Assembly (NCBI GenBank): GCA_030533415.1
Contig: JAUNJE010000001.1
Coordinates: forward strand, 62,001-126,000
Source of the DNA: Eubacteriales bacterium
Lineage (GTDB): Bacteria > Bacillota > Clostridia > Oscillospirales > Oscillospiraceae
DNA length: 64,000 nt
Reading direction: 5' to 3'
Shown here one piece after another: positions 7,297 to 16,137 of this stretch; position 1 is the first letter of the stretch; every line of letters begins with the position of its first letter. The notes beneath the pieces are model-generated. The model worked only from the letters and a program-made list of their open reading frames with translations. It was not told the DNA's origin and did no database searches. The translations under genes were made by a program, and so were the position numbers.

Positions 7297-9216
7297 TTAT
7301 TTCATCAGCTTGCAGACCAGCTCCGTGTAAGCATAGGGGTCATCTAAGGGCAGTTCCGCCATCAGCTGGGCCTGGCAGCACAGCAGCTGGGCATAGTCTT
7401 TGGCCTTGACGGGGTCCTCGGTCATGGCACGCTGCAGGGCCTGAACGGCTTCATGTTCCGCATTCAGCTCCAGGATACGGCCCACCGGGAAGGCAAACTC
7501 AGGATTCACCCGCTTCATGTATTTCTCCATCTCGAAGCTCATGCCCGCATCCGGGGTCATGCAGACAGGATGGGCGCCCAGATTGGTGGACAGCTTGACT
7601 TCCTTCACCTGGTCACCCAGGGATTCCTTTACGAAGGTCAGGAAGCCCTTCATCTGCTCCGCCTTTTCCTCCGCTTCCTTCTTTTCCTCCTCGGTCTGCA
7701 GTCCCAAATCCTCAGAGGAGACATTGCAGAAGGACTTCTCCATATAGGTCATCAGGGTCTGGGGGATAAACTCGTCCACATCCTCGGTAAACAGCAGCAC
7801 ATCGTAGCCCTTTTTGCTCAGAGTCTCCACCTGGGGCAGCTTGTCCAGGCGGTCCTTGTTTTCGCCGGGAGCGAAATAAATCTTCTCCTGGCCCTCGGGC
7901 ATGGCCTCCACATACTGCTTCAGGCTGACCAGCTTGCCCTCCTTATGGCTGTAGAACAGCAGCAGATCCTGGCAGGCTTCCTTGTGGGCGCCGTAATCGG
8001 AGACGGTGCCATATTTCAGCTGGCGGCCGAAGGCGGCATAGAATTCCTCGTACTTCTCCCGGTCGTTTTCCAGCATGGATTTCAGCTCAGACTTGATCTT
8101 CTTTTCAATATTCCGGGCGATGATGGTCAGCTGGCGGTTGTGCTGCAGCATCTCCCGGCTGATGTTCAGGGAAAGGTCCTGGCTGTCCACGATGCCCCGG
8201 ACAAAGCGGAAATGCTCCGGCAGCAGGTCCTCACAATTTTCCATAATCATGACGCCGCTGCTGTAAAGCTGCAAGCCCCGCTTAAAGTCCTTGGTATAGA
8301 AATCATAGGGCGCCTTGCCGGGGATATACAGCAGCGCCTTGAAGGATACGCTGCCCTCGGCGCTGCTGTGGATGGTGCGCAGGGGCTTTGTGTAGTCAAA
8401 GAACTTGTCCCGGTAGAAGGTTTCGTACTCCTCGTCGGTGACATCCTTCTTGGCCCGCTGCCAGATGGGCACCATGGAGTTCAGCGTCTCCATCTCGGTG
8501 TAGGATTCGTATTTCGGCTCCTTGTATTCTTTCTCCTCTCCTTCGGCGGCTTCCTCCTCCGGCTCCTCCACAGGGCGGGACTTGGTGACCTCCATGCGGA
8601 TGGGGTAGCGAATATAATCGGAATACTTGCGGATCAGATTGCGGATCTCATATTCCTCCAGGAACTCGGAATATTTTTCGTCCTCGGTGTCGGCCTTCAT
8701 GGTCATGATGATGTCGGTGCCGGGGGCATCCTTCTGCGTCTCCTCGATGGTGTAGCCGTCCGCGCCGTCGGAGACCCACTTCCATGCCTTTTCCCCGCCA
8801 TACTTCTTGGAGATGACGGTGATGGAGGAGGCTACCATAAAGGCGGAGTAGAAGCCCACGCCGAACTGGCCGATGATATCGATGTCCTCATTCTTCTCCA
8901 TGGCCTGCTTGAAGCCCAGGGAGCCGGACTTGGCGATGGTACCCAGGTTTTCCTCCATCTCCTCCTTCGACATGCCGATGCCGTTATCGGAAACCGTCAG
9001 GGTGCGGCCTGCTTCATCCCGGGTGATGGTGATGGCGAACTGGTCCCGGTTGATGCCCACCTTGTCATCGGTCAAAGCCGTGTAGGCCAGCTTGTCGATG
9101 GCGTCGGAGGCGTTGGAGATGATCTCCCGAAGGAAGATCTCCCGGTGGGTGTAAATGGAGTTGATCATCAGGTCCAGAAGACGCTGAGATTCTGCTTTGA
9201 ATTGCTGCTTTTCCAT
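7297..9216 (-). CDS. htpG: Molecular chaperone HtpG (Hsp90)
   Basis: 639 residues, full length for bacterial Hsp90. The GHKL ATPase motifs are present: EIISNASDAIDKL near residue 31, DNGIGMSKEEM, and GQFGVGFYSAFMV; then the middle domain and a C-terminal dimerisation domain. It refolds or stabilises client proteins in the cytosol using ATP. The ATG follows AAGGACGTGAAG. A perfect CIRCE at 9247-9273 overlaps the start of transcription, so HrcA should repress it until heat or misfolding stress. In B. subtilis, htpG is not in the HrcA class, so this wiring differs from that model. Confidence 0.97.
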   Translation of the reverse strand: MEKQQFKAESQRLLDLMINSIYTHREIFLREIISNASDAIDKLAYTALTDDKVGINRDQFAITITRDEAGRTLTVSDNGIGMSKEEMEENLGTIAKSGSLGFKQAMEKNEDIDIIGQFGVGFYSAFMVASSITVISKKYGGEKAWKWVSDGADGYTIEETQKDAPGTDIIMTMKADTEDEKYSEFLEEYEIRNLIRKYSDYIRYPIRMEVTKSRPVEEPEEEAAEGEEKEYKEPKYESYTEMETLNSMVPIWQRAKKDVTDEEYETFYRDKFFDYTKPLRTIHSSAEGSVSFKALLYIPGKAPYDFYTKDFKRGLQLYSSGVMIMENCEDLLPEHFRFVRGIVDSQDLSLNISREMLQHNRQLTIIARNIEKKIKSELKSMLENDREKYEEFYAAFGRQLKYGTVSDYGAHKEACQDLLLFYSHKEGKLVSLKQYVEAMPEGQEKIYFAPGENKDRLDKLPQVETLSKKGYDVLLFTEDVDEFIPQTLMTYMEKSFCNVSSEDLGLQTEEEKKEAEEKAEQMKGFLTFVKESLGDQVKEVKLSTNLGAHPVCMTPDAGMSFEMEKYMKRVNPEFAFPVGRILELNAEHEAVQALQRAMTEDPVKAKDYAQLLCCQAQLMAELPLDDPYAYTELVCKLMK

Positions 9217-9246
9217 AATTTCTTCACGTCCTTATTCGAATGAGAT

Positions 9247-9273
9247 TTAGCACTCTAATTAACCGAGTGCTAA
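9247..9273 (-). promoter_or_regulatory. CIRCE element (HrcA operator) of htpG
   Basis: TTAGCACTC, nine bases, GAGTGCTAA: an exact match to the CIRCE consensus. On the htpG strand a TATAAT -10 box (plus-strand 9274-9281 region) directly abuts it, with a weak TTGTTT -35 about 16 bases further upstream. The operator therefore covers the transcription start. Confidence 0.95.
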
Positions 9274-9513
9274 TATTATAGCGCGGATTCGCAAAAAAAC
9301 AAGTGCTTTCAAAAAAAGTTCTTCATTTATTCATAAATCCCTGCCGCCCCGGCCCACAAGGCGGTGAATGGTGTTTCGCCACAGCAGAAAAATTCCATTG
9401 CAGCATTGATTATTTTAGAATTTATGGTATTATTATCATGTAAAAGTATGTGCCATATGATCTATGGCGTTTTCTTTCGTTACGGAAATTCATGGAAATA
9501 TAAGGAGTATGAA

Positions 9514-11118
9514 ATGATCACAGTCAGCAATTTAGGTATGCAATTCGGCGGGCAATGGCTGTTCCAGCATGTTGACCTGCAATTCCTGCCCGGCAACTGC
9601 TACGGCATCATCGGTGCCAACGGTGCGGGCAAATCCACTTTCCTGCGCATCCTGACGGGAGACCTGGACTCCACCACCGGCTCCATCACCATCGACCCCG
9701 GCAAGCGGGTTTCCGTTCTGAAGCAGAATCAGAACGCCTACGACGATTACACCGTCCTGGACACCGTCATCATGGGCAACCAGCACCTGTATGACGTCAT
9801 GAAGGAAAAGGACGCCATTTACGAAAAGCCCGATTTTTCCGACGAGGACGGCCTGCGGGCCGCCGATCTGGAGGCGGAATTTGCCGAACTGGGCGGCTGG
9901 GAAGCCGAATCCGACGCCTCCCGCCTGCTGCAGGGGCTGGGGATCGGCACCGAACTGCACTACGATCTCATGAGCGCCACCGATCCCCGCCTAAAGGTGA
10001 AGGTGCTGCTGGCCCAGGCCCTGTTCGGCAACCCCGACATCGTCATGCTGGACGAGCCTACCAACAACTTGGACATCGAAGCCATCAACTGGCTGGAGGA
10101 TTTCCTGCTGGACTTTCCCGGCATGGTCATTGCCGTTTCCCATGACCGCCACTTCCTGAACACCGTCTGCACCCACACCGTGGACATCGACTACGGCAAG
10201 ATCAAGATGTATGTGGGCAACTACGACTTCTGGTACGAGTCCTCCCAGATGGTCCAGGCCATGATCCGCAACAAGAACAAGCGCAACCAGGAGAAAATCG
10301 AAGAACTGCAGCTGTTCATCCAGCGTTTCTCCGCCAACAAGGCCAAGGCCAAGCAGGCCACCGCCCGCCGCAAGCTTCTGGACAAGCTGACTGTAGAGGA
10401 AATGCCCTGCTCCACCCGCCGCTATCCCTTCGTGGGCTTCCAGCCGGAACGGGAGCTGGGAAAGGATGTGCTCACCGTCAAGGATGTGTCCGTCACCGTG
10501 GACGGCGTGAAGCTGCTGGATAAGGTTTATTTCTCCGTGAACCGCACCGACAAGATCGCCTTTGTGGGCGAAAACGAGCTGGCCCAGACCGCCCTGTTCC
10601 AGATTCTCATGGGAGAATTGGAGCCGGACGAAGGCAGCGTCAAATGGGGCGTCTCCACCTCCCGCAGCTATCTGCCCAAGGATAACACTTCTTATTTTGC
10701 GGGCAACAAGTCTGAACTGGTGGACTGGCTGCGCCAATACTCCGCCAAGAAGGACGATGTATACCTCCGGGGCTTCCTGGGGCGCATGCTTTTTTCCGGT
10801 GAGGATGTGTTCAAGCCCGTGGATGTGCTCTCCGGCGGCGAGAAGGTGCGCTGCATGCTGAGCAAAATGATGCTGTCCGGCGCCAACGTGGTGCTTCTGG
10901 ACCAGCCCACCAACCATCTGGACATGGAATCCATCCAGGCTGTCAACAAGGGCCTGGAAGCTTTCCCTGGCGTCGTTCTGCTTGCTTCCCACGACCACGA
11001 AATGCTGACCTCCGTCTGTAACCGGGTCATCGCCTTCCAGCCCGACGGCACCATCATTGACAAGTACGGCACCTACGACGATTACCTCGCCTGGATGGCG
11101 GAAAACAAGGCGAAATAA
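9514..11118 (+). CDS. ABC-F ATPase, YbiT-type
   Basis: 534 residues, two ABC domains on one soluble chain, no membrane segments. Such proteins act on the ribosome. Domain 1 has Walker A GANGAGKS and Walker B DEPTNNLD, but its signature is LMSATDPRLKVK rather than LSGGQ, as in the YbiT subfamily. An interdomain linker (residues ~240-300) is Lys/Arg/Gln-rich. Domain 2 has a normal LSGGEKVR signature and DQPTNHLD, but its Walker A reads GENELAQTAL, with the glycine and lysine both replaced. ATG 9514 follows AAGGAGTATGAA; the longer frame from 9364 has no ribosome site. Function in translation is inferred from family. Confidence 0.9.
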   Translation: MITVSNLGMQFGGQWLFQHVDLQFLPGNCYGIIGANGAGKSTFLRILTGDLDSTTGSITIDPGKRVSVLKQNQNAYDDYTVLDTVIMGNQHLYDVMKEKDAIYEKPDFSDEDGLRAADLEAEFAELGGWEAESDASRLLQGLGIGTELHYDLMSATDPRLKVKVLLAQALFGNPDIVMLDEPTNNLDIEAINWLEDFLLDFPGMVIAVSHDRHFLNTVCTHTVDIDYGKIKMYVGNYDFWYESSQMVQAMIRNKNKRNQEKIEELQLFIQRFSANKAKAKQATARRKLLDKLTVEEMPCSTRRYPFVGFQPERELGKDVLTVKDVSVTVDGVKLLDKVYFSVNRTDKIAFVGENELAQTALFQILMGELEPDEGSVKWGVSTSRSYLPKDNTSYFAGNKSELVDWLRQYSAKKDDVYLRGFLGRMLFSGEDVFKPVDVLSGGEKVRCMLSKMMLSGANVVLLDQPTNHLDMESIQAVNKGLEAFPGVVLLASHDHEMLTSVCNRVIAFQPDGTIIDKYGTYDDYLAWMAENKAK

Positions 11119-11134
11119 ATCATAAGAAAAGCGC

Positions 11135-11172
11135 TGTCATCCTGAGCGAGCGAAGCGAGTCGAAGGATCTTC
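11135..11172 (+). repeat. Left arm of inverted repeat flanking GIY-YIG gene
   Basis: TGTCATCCTGAGCGAGCGAA and following bases to GGATCTTC. The reverse complement of 11554-11593 matches it over its whole length except for two extra G residues. This 'CATCCTGAGCG...CGAAGGATC' sequence is familiar as a dispersed repeat in many bacterial genomes. Confidence 0.85.
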
Positions 11173-11210
11173 CCGTGATATCCTTTCCAAGGCAGAAGGG
11201 CATTTGTGCA

Positions 11211-11493
11211 ATGTATTATGTTTATATTTTGTCAAAATTGGGATGACACCGTCCTTTATATCGGCGTAACCGGAAATCTTTCCCGCCGCTTGTATGAGCA
11301 TCGAAATGGTCTGGCTGATGGCTTTACGAAAAAATACAACGTTCACAAGCTAGTATATTATGAGTACACGAACGATGTTTACAGTGCCATTTCCAGGGAA
11401 AAACAGCTCAAAAAGTTGCGAAGGGAGAAAAAGGCCGCGTTAATCAATCAAATGAATCCTAGCTGGAAGGACTTATCCTCTGATTGGAATTAG
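11211..11493 (+). pseudogene. GIY-YIG nuclease gene with a frameshift near its start
   Basis: The long frame encodes LYIGVTGNLSRRLYEHRNG and KLVYYEYTNDVYSAISREKQ, typical of the small (~90 aa) UPF0213/GIY-YIG nuclease family. The family's normal opening, MYYVYILSK, is present at 11211 but in another frame and meets a stop (TGA) at about 11244. Removing one G from the GGG at 11240-11242 joins the two into a full-length protein. The conserved 'GIY' strand (YVYIL) is therefore lost from the main frame, whose only start is a weak GTG at 11206. It could be a real pseudogene or a sequencing error. It lies inside inverted repeats 11135-11172 and 11554-11593. Confidence 0.75.
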
Positions 11494-11553
11494 GCAAACG
11501 CAGCGAGTCGGCATCCGGGCTTTCTTTCATGGACTCTTTCGAGGACAGACATA

Positions 11554-11593
11554 GAAGATCCTTCGACTCCGCTTCGCTCCGCTCAGGATGACA
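11554..11593 (-). repeat. Right arm of inverted repeat flanking GIY-YIG gene
   Basis: GAAGATCCTTCGACTCCGCT onward to AGGATGACA, the inverse of 11135-11172. Together they bracket the GIY-YIG gene at a distance of about 380 bases. Confidence 0.85.
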
Positions 11594-11624
11594 CGCACTT
11601 CCAAACCGTGAAAGGGAATACAAT

Positions 11625-13376
11625 ATGGAAAAAATCTTAGATATCATCACCGAAAAAATGCGGAAGGCTTTTGCCGATGCGGGCTATGATGCGTCCTTCG
11701 GCCGGGTGACGGTTTCCAACCGGCCCGACCTGTGCGAATACCAGTGCAACGGCGCGCTGTCCGCCGCCAAGCAATACAAATGCGCCCCCATTCAAATCGC
11801 CAATTCCGTTGTGGCCCAGCTGGACGCCAACGACTACAGCATGGTCGAAGCCGTCATGCCCGGCTTTATCAACCTGAAGCTCAGCGACGCTTTCCTGCGG
11901 GATTACCTGGAGCAGATGCGCACCGGCAAAGACTTCGGCGTAGAAAAAACCGGCGCCGGAAAGACCATCGTGGTGGACTACGGCGGTGCCAACGTGGCGA
12001 AACCCCTGCACATTGGCCACCTGCGTCCCGCCATCATCGGCGAGGCCCTGAAACGCCTGTACGCGTTTTTGGGCTACAACGCCATCGGCGATGTGCACCT
12101 GGGAGACTGGGGCCTGCAAATGGGCCTGATCATTGCGGAGCTGCAATGCCGCCAGCCCGGCCTGCCCTACTTTGACCCGGATTATACCGGAGAATATCCC
12201 TCCGAGCCGCCGTTCACCCTTTTGGAATTGGAGGAAATCTACCCCACCGCTTCCGCCAAGAAAAAGGAGGATGAAGCGTTCGCCCAGCGGGCACATGCTG
12301 CCACCTATGAGCTGCAGCGCGGACGCCGGGGCTACCGGGCCATTTGGCAGCATATCACGAACATTTCCCTGACTGATCTGCGCCGGATCTACGACAATCT
12401 GGATGTCCACTTCGAAAAATGGCTGGGAGAAAGCGACGCCGATCCCTACATCCCCGCCATGATCGCCGACTTGAAAGAACGGGGCTTCGCCGTGGAAAGC
12501 GAAGGCGCCCTGGTGTTCCCTGTGGCGGAGGAAACCGACAAGAAGGAGGTTCCCCCCTGCATCCTGGTAAAGTCCGACGGTGCCGCCATTTACGCCACCA
12601 CCGACCTTGCCACCATGGTCCAGCGTATGCAGGACTTCGCGCCGGACAAAATGCTCTACATTACCGACAAGCGGCAGGCGCTGCATTTTGAGCAGATTTT
12701 CCGGGCCGCCCGCAAGAGCGGCATCGTCAAGCCGGAAACAGAGCTGGAGCATCTGGGCCACGGCACCATGAACGGCAAGGACGGTAAGCCCTTCAAAACC
12801 CGTGACGGCGGCGTTCTGCGCCTGGAGCAGCTGCTTAACGATATGACGGATTTTGTCCGGGCCAAGGTCATTGAGAACCAGATCGTGGACGAGGACCAGG
12901 TGGAGGAAACCACCGCGAAAATCGCCCTGGCGGCTCTGAAATACGGCGATCTCAGCAACCAGCCCACCAAGGACTATAACTTTGATTTGGAGCGCTTTGC
13001 GGCCTTTGAGGGCAACACCGGTCCCTACATTCTGTACACCATCGTCCGCATCAAGTCCATTCTGGCAAAATACGGTGCTTGGGAGCATTTGCCCATCCAG
13101 GTTCCCGCCAATTCCTACGCCAAGGACCTGATGCTGGCCATCACCAAGCTCGGCCCCACCCTGGAAAATGCCCTTAAGTCCTCCGCCCCCAACCTGATCT
13201 GCGCTTACATTTACGAACTGGCGGGCTGCGTCAACAAATTCTACCATGAGACTCCCGTTCTCAAGGAGAAGGACGAAACCGTCAAAGCAGGCCACATCGC
13301 CCTGCTGGGCCTTGCCAGGAACGTGCTGGAAACCAGCATCCATATTCTGGGCTTCTCCGCACCGGAAAAGATGTAG
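11625..13376 (+). CDS. argS: Arginyl-tRNA synthetase
   Basis: 583 residues, class I aminoacyl-tRNA synthetase charging tRNA-Arg in the cytosol. It has the N-terminal Add-1 domain (1-110), the HIGH motif at 129-132 within AKPLHIGHLRPA, the ArgRS-type equivalent of KMSKS in NGKDGKPFKTRDGG, and a C-terminal DALR anticodon-binding domain with the late NTGPYILYTIVRIKSI block. The N-terminus is normal and the ATG at 11625 follows GAAAGGGAATACA. Apparently monocistronic, ending before the hairpin at 13466-13503. Confidence 0.96.
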   Translation: MEKILDIITEKMRKAFADAGYDASFGRVTVSNRPDLCEYQCNGALSAAKQYKCAPIQIANSVVAQLDANDYSMVEAVMPGFINLKLSDAFLRDYLEQMRTGKDFGVEKTGAGKTIVVDYGGANVAKPLHIGHLRPAIIGEALKRLYAFLGYNAIGDVHLGDWGLQMGLIIAELQCRQPGLPYFDPDYTGEYPSEPPFTLLELEEIYPTASAKKKEDEAFAQRAHAATYELQRGRRGYRAIWQHITNISLTDLRRIYDNLDVHFEKWLGESDADPYIPAMIADLKERGFAVESEGALVFPVAEETDKKEVPPCILVKSDGAAIYATTDLATMVQRMQDFAPDKMLYITDKRQALHFEQIFRAARKSGIVKPETELEHLGHGTMNGKDGKPFKTRDGGVLRLEQLLNDMTDFVRAKVIENQIVDEDQVEETTAKIALAALKYGDLSNQPTKDYNFDLERFAAFEGNTGPYILYTIVRIKSILAKYGAWEHLPIQVPANSYAKDLMLAITKLGPTLENALKSSAPNLICAYIYELAGCVNKFYHETPVLKEKDETVKAGHIALLGLARNVLETSIHILGFSAPEKM

Positions 13377-13465
13377 CTTGCTTATCAGCTTAACGCGGCC
13401 GAGTTATAGAGCACCAAAACCTGCGATTCCATAGTGTTCAAATTCAATACGCACAGAGATATCAC

Positions 13466-13503
13466 AAAACCAGCACCTGCATTTTAGGCAGAATGCTGGT
13501 TTT
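13466..13503 (+). terminator. Terminator downstream of argS
   Basis: AAAACCAGCA pairs with TGCTGGTTTT around an 18-base loop, 90 bases after the argS stop. The rest of 13377-13660 shows no gene. Confidence 0.65.
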
Positions 13504-13660
13504 CCAATTTATAATGTGAGCCAGATGTCCTTCAACACCCTCCGCCACCGATTCCCTAATAGACTGCCTGCGATAAAATGATGAAATCCATTTTTATTGG
13601 CAGGCAATTTCTGCGGCATTTGATATCCGTCGACACCATCATGCAAACAGAGCCTTCTAA

Positions 13661-13828
13661 TACTGTTTCTTTATAAAAATGATTCCTTTTTATAAAGAAG
13701 GCACCGCCTGACGGCGTTGCCGTTTTCGTGATTTTCGAGATAGAAAATCACGAAAACGCGTCTTATAATGATCTTCCTATTAAAAAGTTCCATTCTGGCA
13801 AATGAAACTTTTTAATGGAATATCAGTA
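13661..13828. repeat. TACTG-family hairpin repeat (type B, 168 bp)
   Basis: Begins TACTGTTTCTTTATAAAAA and ends with the inverse of TACTGATATTCCATTAAAAA. Inside are four successive hairpins: CTTTATAAAAA/TTTTTATAAAG, a GGCACCGCC/GGCGTTGCC stem, a perfect 15-bp GTTTTCGTGATTTTC stem, and ATTAAAAAGTT/AACTTTTTAAT. Other copies occur at 40043, 50982, 51815 and 54765. The ends resemble those of the IS630 element at 27282-28398. Confidence 0.85.
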
Positions 13829-13845
13829 TAATTTCAACACACATT

Positions 13846-15012
13846 TTATTTCCTTCCAAGCCACAGTCCACGAAGACTGATTCCAGCAAGGCCCGGCTCC
13901 TGAGATGCTTTCATCTGGTACGCCAGAAAGCGCTCATATTCCGCTTCCGTCATAGCATCGATTCGTTCGCTGGAGAGAAACGCCAGATGGTCTACCCCAA
14001 TGTTATACATACAAGCCAGTTGCTGCTCTGTGCACATGTTATCCACCTCATCTGGCGTTGTGCGGAAAAAGATATCCTCATGGTTTCCGCTTTCATATTC
14101 CCTGTACAAAAGTTCCATGGATTTCAGATTGTTGATCAAGCCATTGTAGAAGCTGCCCCATTTATTTAGGTAGGCAAAAACGAGCAGGCCGCCCTTTTTG
14201 CAGACTCTTTTGCATTCCTGAATTGTTTTCCGCCTCTGTTCTTCATCAAACAGGTGATACAGAGCGCCCATGCACAGAACCACATCAAAAGATTCGGCTT
14301 CAAATACACGCATATCACGGGCATCAAGCTGATAAATCTCCTGCAGCACAGGGTTTTCTCCTTGCAGCTGCCGTATTTTATCGACATTTCTGTCAGATAG
14401 ATCGCTTGCGGTGACCCGATGCCGCTTTGCCAGTTCGAAAGCATAGATACCAGTTCCGGCACAGCAGTCAAGGATCCTGCTGTTCTCCGGTATAACCGCA
14501 TTCAAGTATTCCATAGTCACGAGATATTCGATTTGTGCGCTTTTGCTCTTTGTCAGCCGCCTGTGTTCCTCACTGGTATTGTAATATGCAATAATGGAAT
14601 CCGCCTTTTCCCATTCGGAGGCTTCATACTCAATGACATTGCCGCCCCGCTTCGCCAATTTGATAACAATCGGGTTGAAATAGCAAATGGGCTGGCCGGC
14701 ATTTTTTGCTTCCACCGGTGTGCAGCCATGGTATTGCTTGAATGCCTTGCTGAAGCTCTCCGCCGTCTGGTATCCGTAATTCAGCGCAATATCCAGCACC
14801 TTCCCATCGCCGTTTTTCAAATCCAGCGCGGCCCTGGTCAGGCGCCGGTTGCGAATATACTCGCTGATTGTCAGGCCGGTAATCATTTTGAAGGCCCTTT
14901 GCAAATCAGCTTCGGAAACAGCTGCCAATGCCGCAATTGCATGATAGGACAGTTCTTCCGTCAGGTTTTCTTCGATATACGCAATTACTTTTTGAATTTT
15001 GATCGGTTCCAT
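13846..15012 (-). CDS. AraC-type HTH fused to SAM methyltransferase
   Basis: 388 residues in two parts. Residues 1-105 form an AraC-type DNA-binding domain with two HTHs (YHAIAALAAVSEADLQRAFK and the signature DIALNYGYQTAESFSKAFKQ). Residues 130-330 form a class I SAM-dependent methyltransferase: motif I is RILDCCAGTGIYAF (179-192), the acidic motif II residue is D204, and FDVVLCMGALYHLF is the motif IV region. The start at 15012 is the natural AraC N-terminus. Order and partner differ from Ada. It may sense or modify a small molecule and regulate genes, but the methyl acceptor is unknown. It ends 18 bases from a TACTG-family repeat. Confidence 0.87.
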   Translation of the reverse strand: MEPIKIQKVIAYIEENLTEELSYHAIAALAAVSEADLQRAFKMITGLTISEYIRNRRLTRAALDLKNGDGKVLDIALNYGYQTAESFSKAFKQYHGCTPVEAKNAGQPICYFNPIVIKLAKRGGNVIEYEASEWEKADSIIAYYNTSEEHRRLTKSKSAQIEYLVTMEYLNAVIPENSRILDCCAGTGIYAFELAKRHRVTASDLSDRNVDKIRQLQGENPVLQEIYQLDARDMRVFEAESFDVVLCMGALYHLFDEEQRRKTIQECKRVCKKGGLLVFAYLNKWGSFYNGLINNLKSMELLYREYESGNHEDIFFRTTPDEVDNMCTEQQLACMYNIGVDHLAFLSSERIDAMTEAEYERFLAYQMKASQEPGLAGISLRGLWLGRK

Positions 15013-15115
15013 ACTGTTCCTCTCCCTGATCCGGTATTTTTATGGACTTTATCCTATCACATTTCTGGCCTTCTGTCCTGTTATTTTACGTCAAATTTAT
15101 TCCATGAACAAAACC

Positions 15116-15167
15116 AAACCGCACCGGGGAACAGGTCTCTATAGACCTTGTTTCCCGGCGCGGCTTT
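15116..15167. terminator. Long hairpin terminator after HD-domain gene
   Basis: AAACCGC-ACCGGGGAACA-GGTCT pairs with AGACC-TTGTTTCCCGG-CGCGGCTTT. On the minus strand it ends the HD gene at 15171; it also separates it from the AraC fusion gene. Confidence 0.7.
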
Positions 15168-15170
15168 CTG

Positions 15171-15743
15171 TTATTTTACGATTTCATAGATGTCTTTTCC
15201 CGTTTTCTCCTCGAAGTAGCGTTTCAGCTCCATATTGGCATCCCACTTTTCCCGGGGATAGCTGCCATAGCGGCGTTTTACATCCGCCATCCGTTCCTCC
15301 ATGTCCATGACGCCCTCCGCCCCGGCCAGGCAGTCGCAAAGCTGGATCAGGCGGTCATAGTCGTCAAATTCCAGGCCGTGAAGCAGCTGCTGCAGCTCCT
15401 GCTGCTGGGCCTCGGAAATGTCAAAATTTCCAATATATACGCGCAAATCCGGCCTGCTGAACGAATGGGTCAGGCAAATGCGCGCGGCAGTTCCATAGCC
15501 CAGTTCCAGCATGTAGTGATAGCCGTCGTAGACATGTCCCAGGTGCTTGACCCCGAATTTTCGGCCGATATCGTGAAGCAGCCCCAAAATGTAGGCCTTT
15601 TCCGCATCCATTCCGGCCGCGGCGGCGATTCTTTCCGCGCACTTCGCCGCCACACGGCTATGACCGCCCCAGGCTCCGGGATTGCAGGCTTCCGCTTCTG
15701 CCACCAGCCGTTCCGCCCCGGCTCTGTCCGGATATCCCTCCAT
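15171..15743 (-). CDS. HD-domain hydrolase
   Basis: 190 residues. The HD motif is visible as H28 in WGGHSRVA, H57-D58 in GLLHDIGRKFG, and later histidines (H67, H70, H76, H93), consistent with a metal-dependent phosphohydrolase of the HDIG/YqeK-like class acting on nucleotides or phosphoesters. ATG 15743 follows AAGGAGGTATATCC; a longer in-frame start at 15791 lacks a ribosome site. Cytoplasmic. No signalling domain is attached, so a housekeeping or nucleotide clean-up role is more likely than cyclic-dinucleotide signalling. Monocistronic. Confidence 0.85.
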   Translation of the reverse strand: MEGYPDRAGAERLVAEAEACNPGAWGGHSRVAAKCAERIAAAAGMDAEKAYILGLLHDIGRKFGVKHLGHVYDGYHYMLELGYGTAARICLTHSFSRPDLRVYIGNFDISEAQQQELQQLLHGLEFDDYDRLIQLCDCLAGAEGVMDMEERMADVKRRYGSYPREKWDANMELKRYFEEKTGKDIYEIVK

Positions 15744-15821
15744 TGGATATACCTCCTTGACTTTATAATCACATAATAACACGGTTTCCAAGAAAACACA
15801 ATGCTGGTGAATATCATTTAC

Positions 15822-15847
15822 AAAGCCGCCTCAGAACGAGGCAGCTC
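15822..15847. repeat. 26-bp hairpin repeat, first copy
   Basis: AAAGCCGCCTCAGAACGAGGCAGCTC. A near-identical direct copy lies at about 16111-16137, so the two bracket the larger repeat at 15890-16091. Confidence 0.75.
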
Positions 15848-15889
15848 CAGAGTATCGAAAAAGTAAGTTGAAACGTAGAAGTTTCCCAA

Positions 15890-16091
15890 TTTGCACTGCC
15901 CCAAAGCCTCCCTTGTGCAAAGGGAGGTGGGCCGCCATAAGGCGGCTCGGAGGGATTGTGCGGCAACGCCTTGCGGTTTTGCCTAACTTCCGGCGAATTC
16001 TTACACCCCTGCCGCAACAATCCCTCAGTCAAAAATCAAAGATTTTTGACAGCTCCCTTTGCACAAGGGAGCCTTGGGCGCTATAAGCGCC
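15890..16091 (-). repeat. Cloverleaf-like dispersed repeat (type C), near full copy
   Basis: Outer arms GCCTCCCTTGTGCAAAGGGA and CTCCCTTTGCACAAGGGAGC can pair across about 150 bases. Inside are GGGCCGCCATAAGGCGGCTC, a GAGGGATTGTGCGGC/GCCGCAACAATCCCTC pairing, and the hairpin TCAAAAATC-AAA-GATTTTTGA. The same sequence occurs in the opposite orientation at 45831-46082, with fragments at 803, 45404 and 45712. No coding content. Confidence 0.85.
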
Positions 16092-16110
16092 AGAGGGTTT
16101 ATCGACAGTC

Positions 16111-16137
16111 TGAAAGCCGCCTCAGAACGAGGCGGCT
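16111..16137 (-). terminator. Hairpin repeat, second copy; likely terminator
   Basis: GCCGCCTC-AGAAC-GAGGCGGC forms an 8-bp stem directly after the stop of the XRE remnant (16138). It is a direct copy of 15822-15847. Confidence 0.7.

Noticed and set aside
13377..13465. tRNA gene after argS
   Set aside because: No acceptor stem pairing or T-loop GTTCRANNC in a consistent position.
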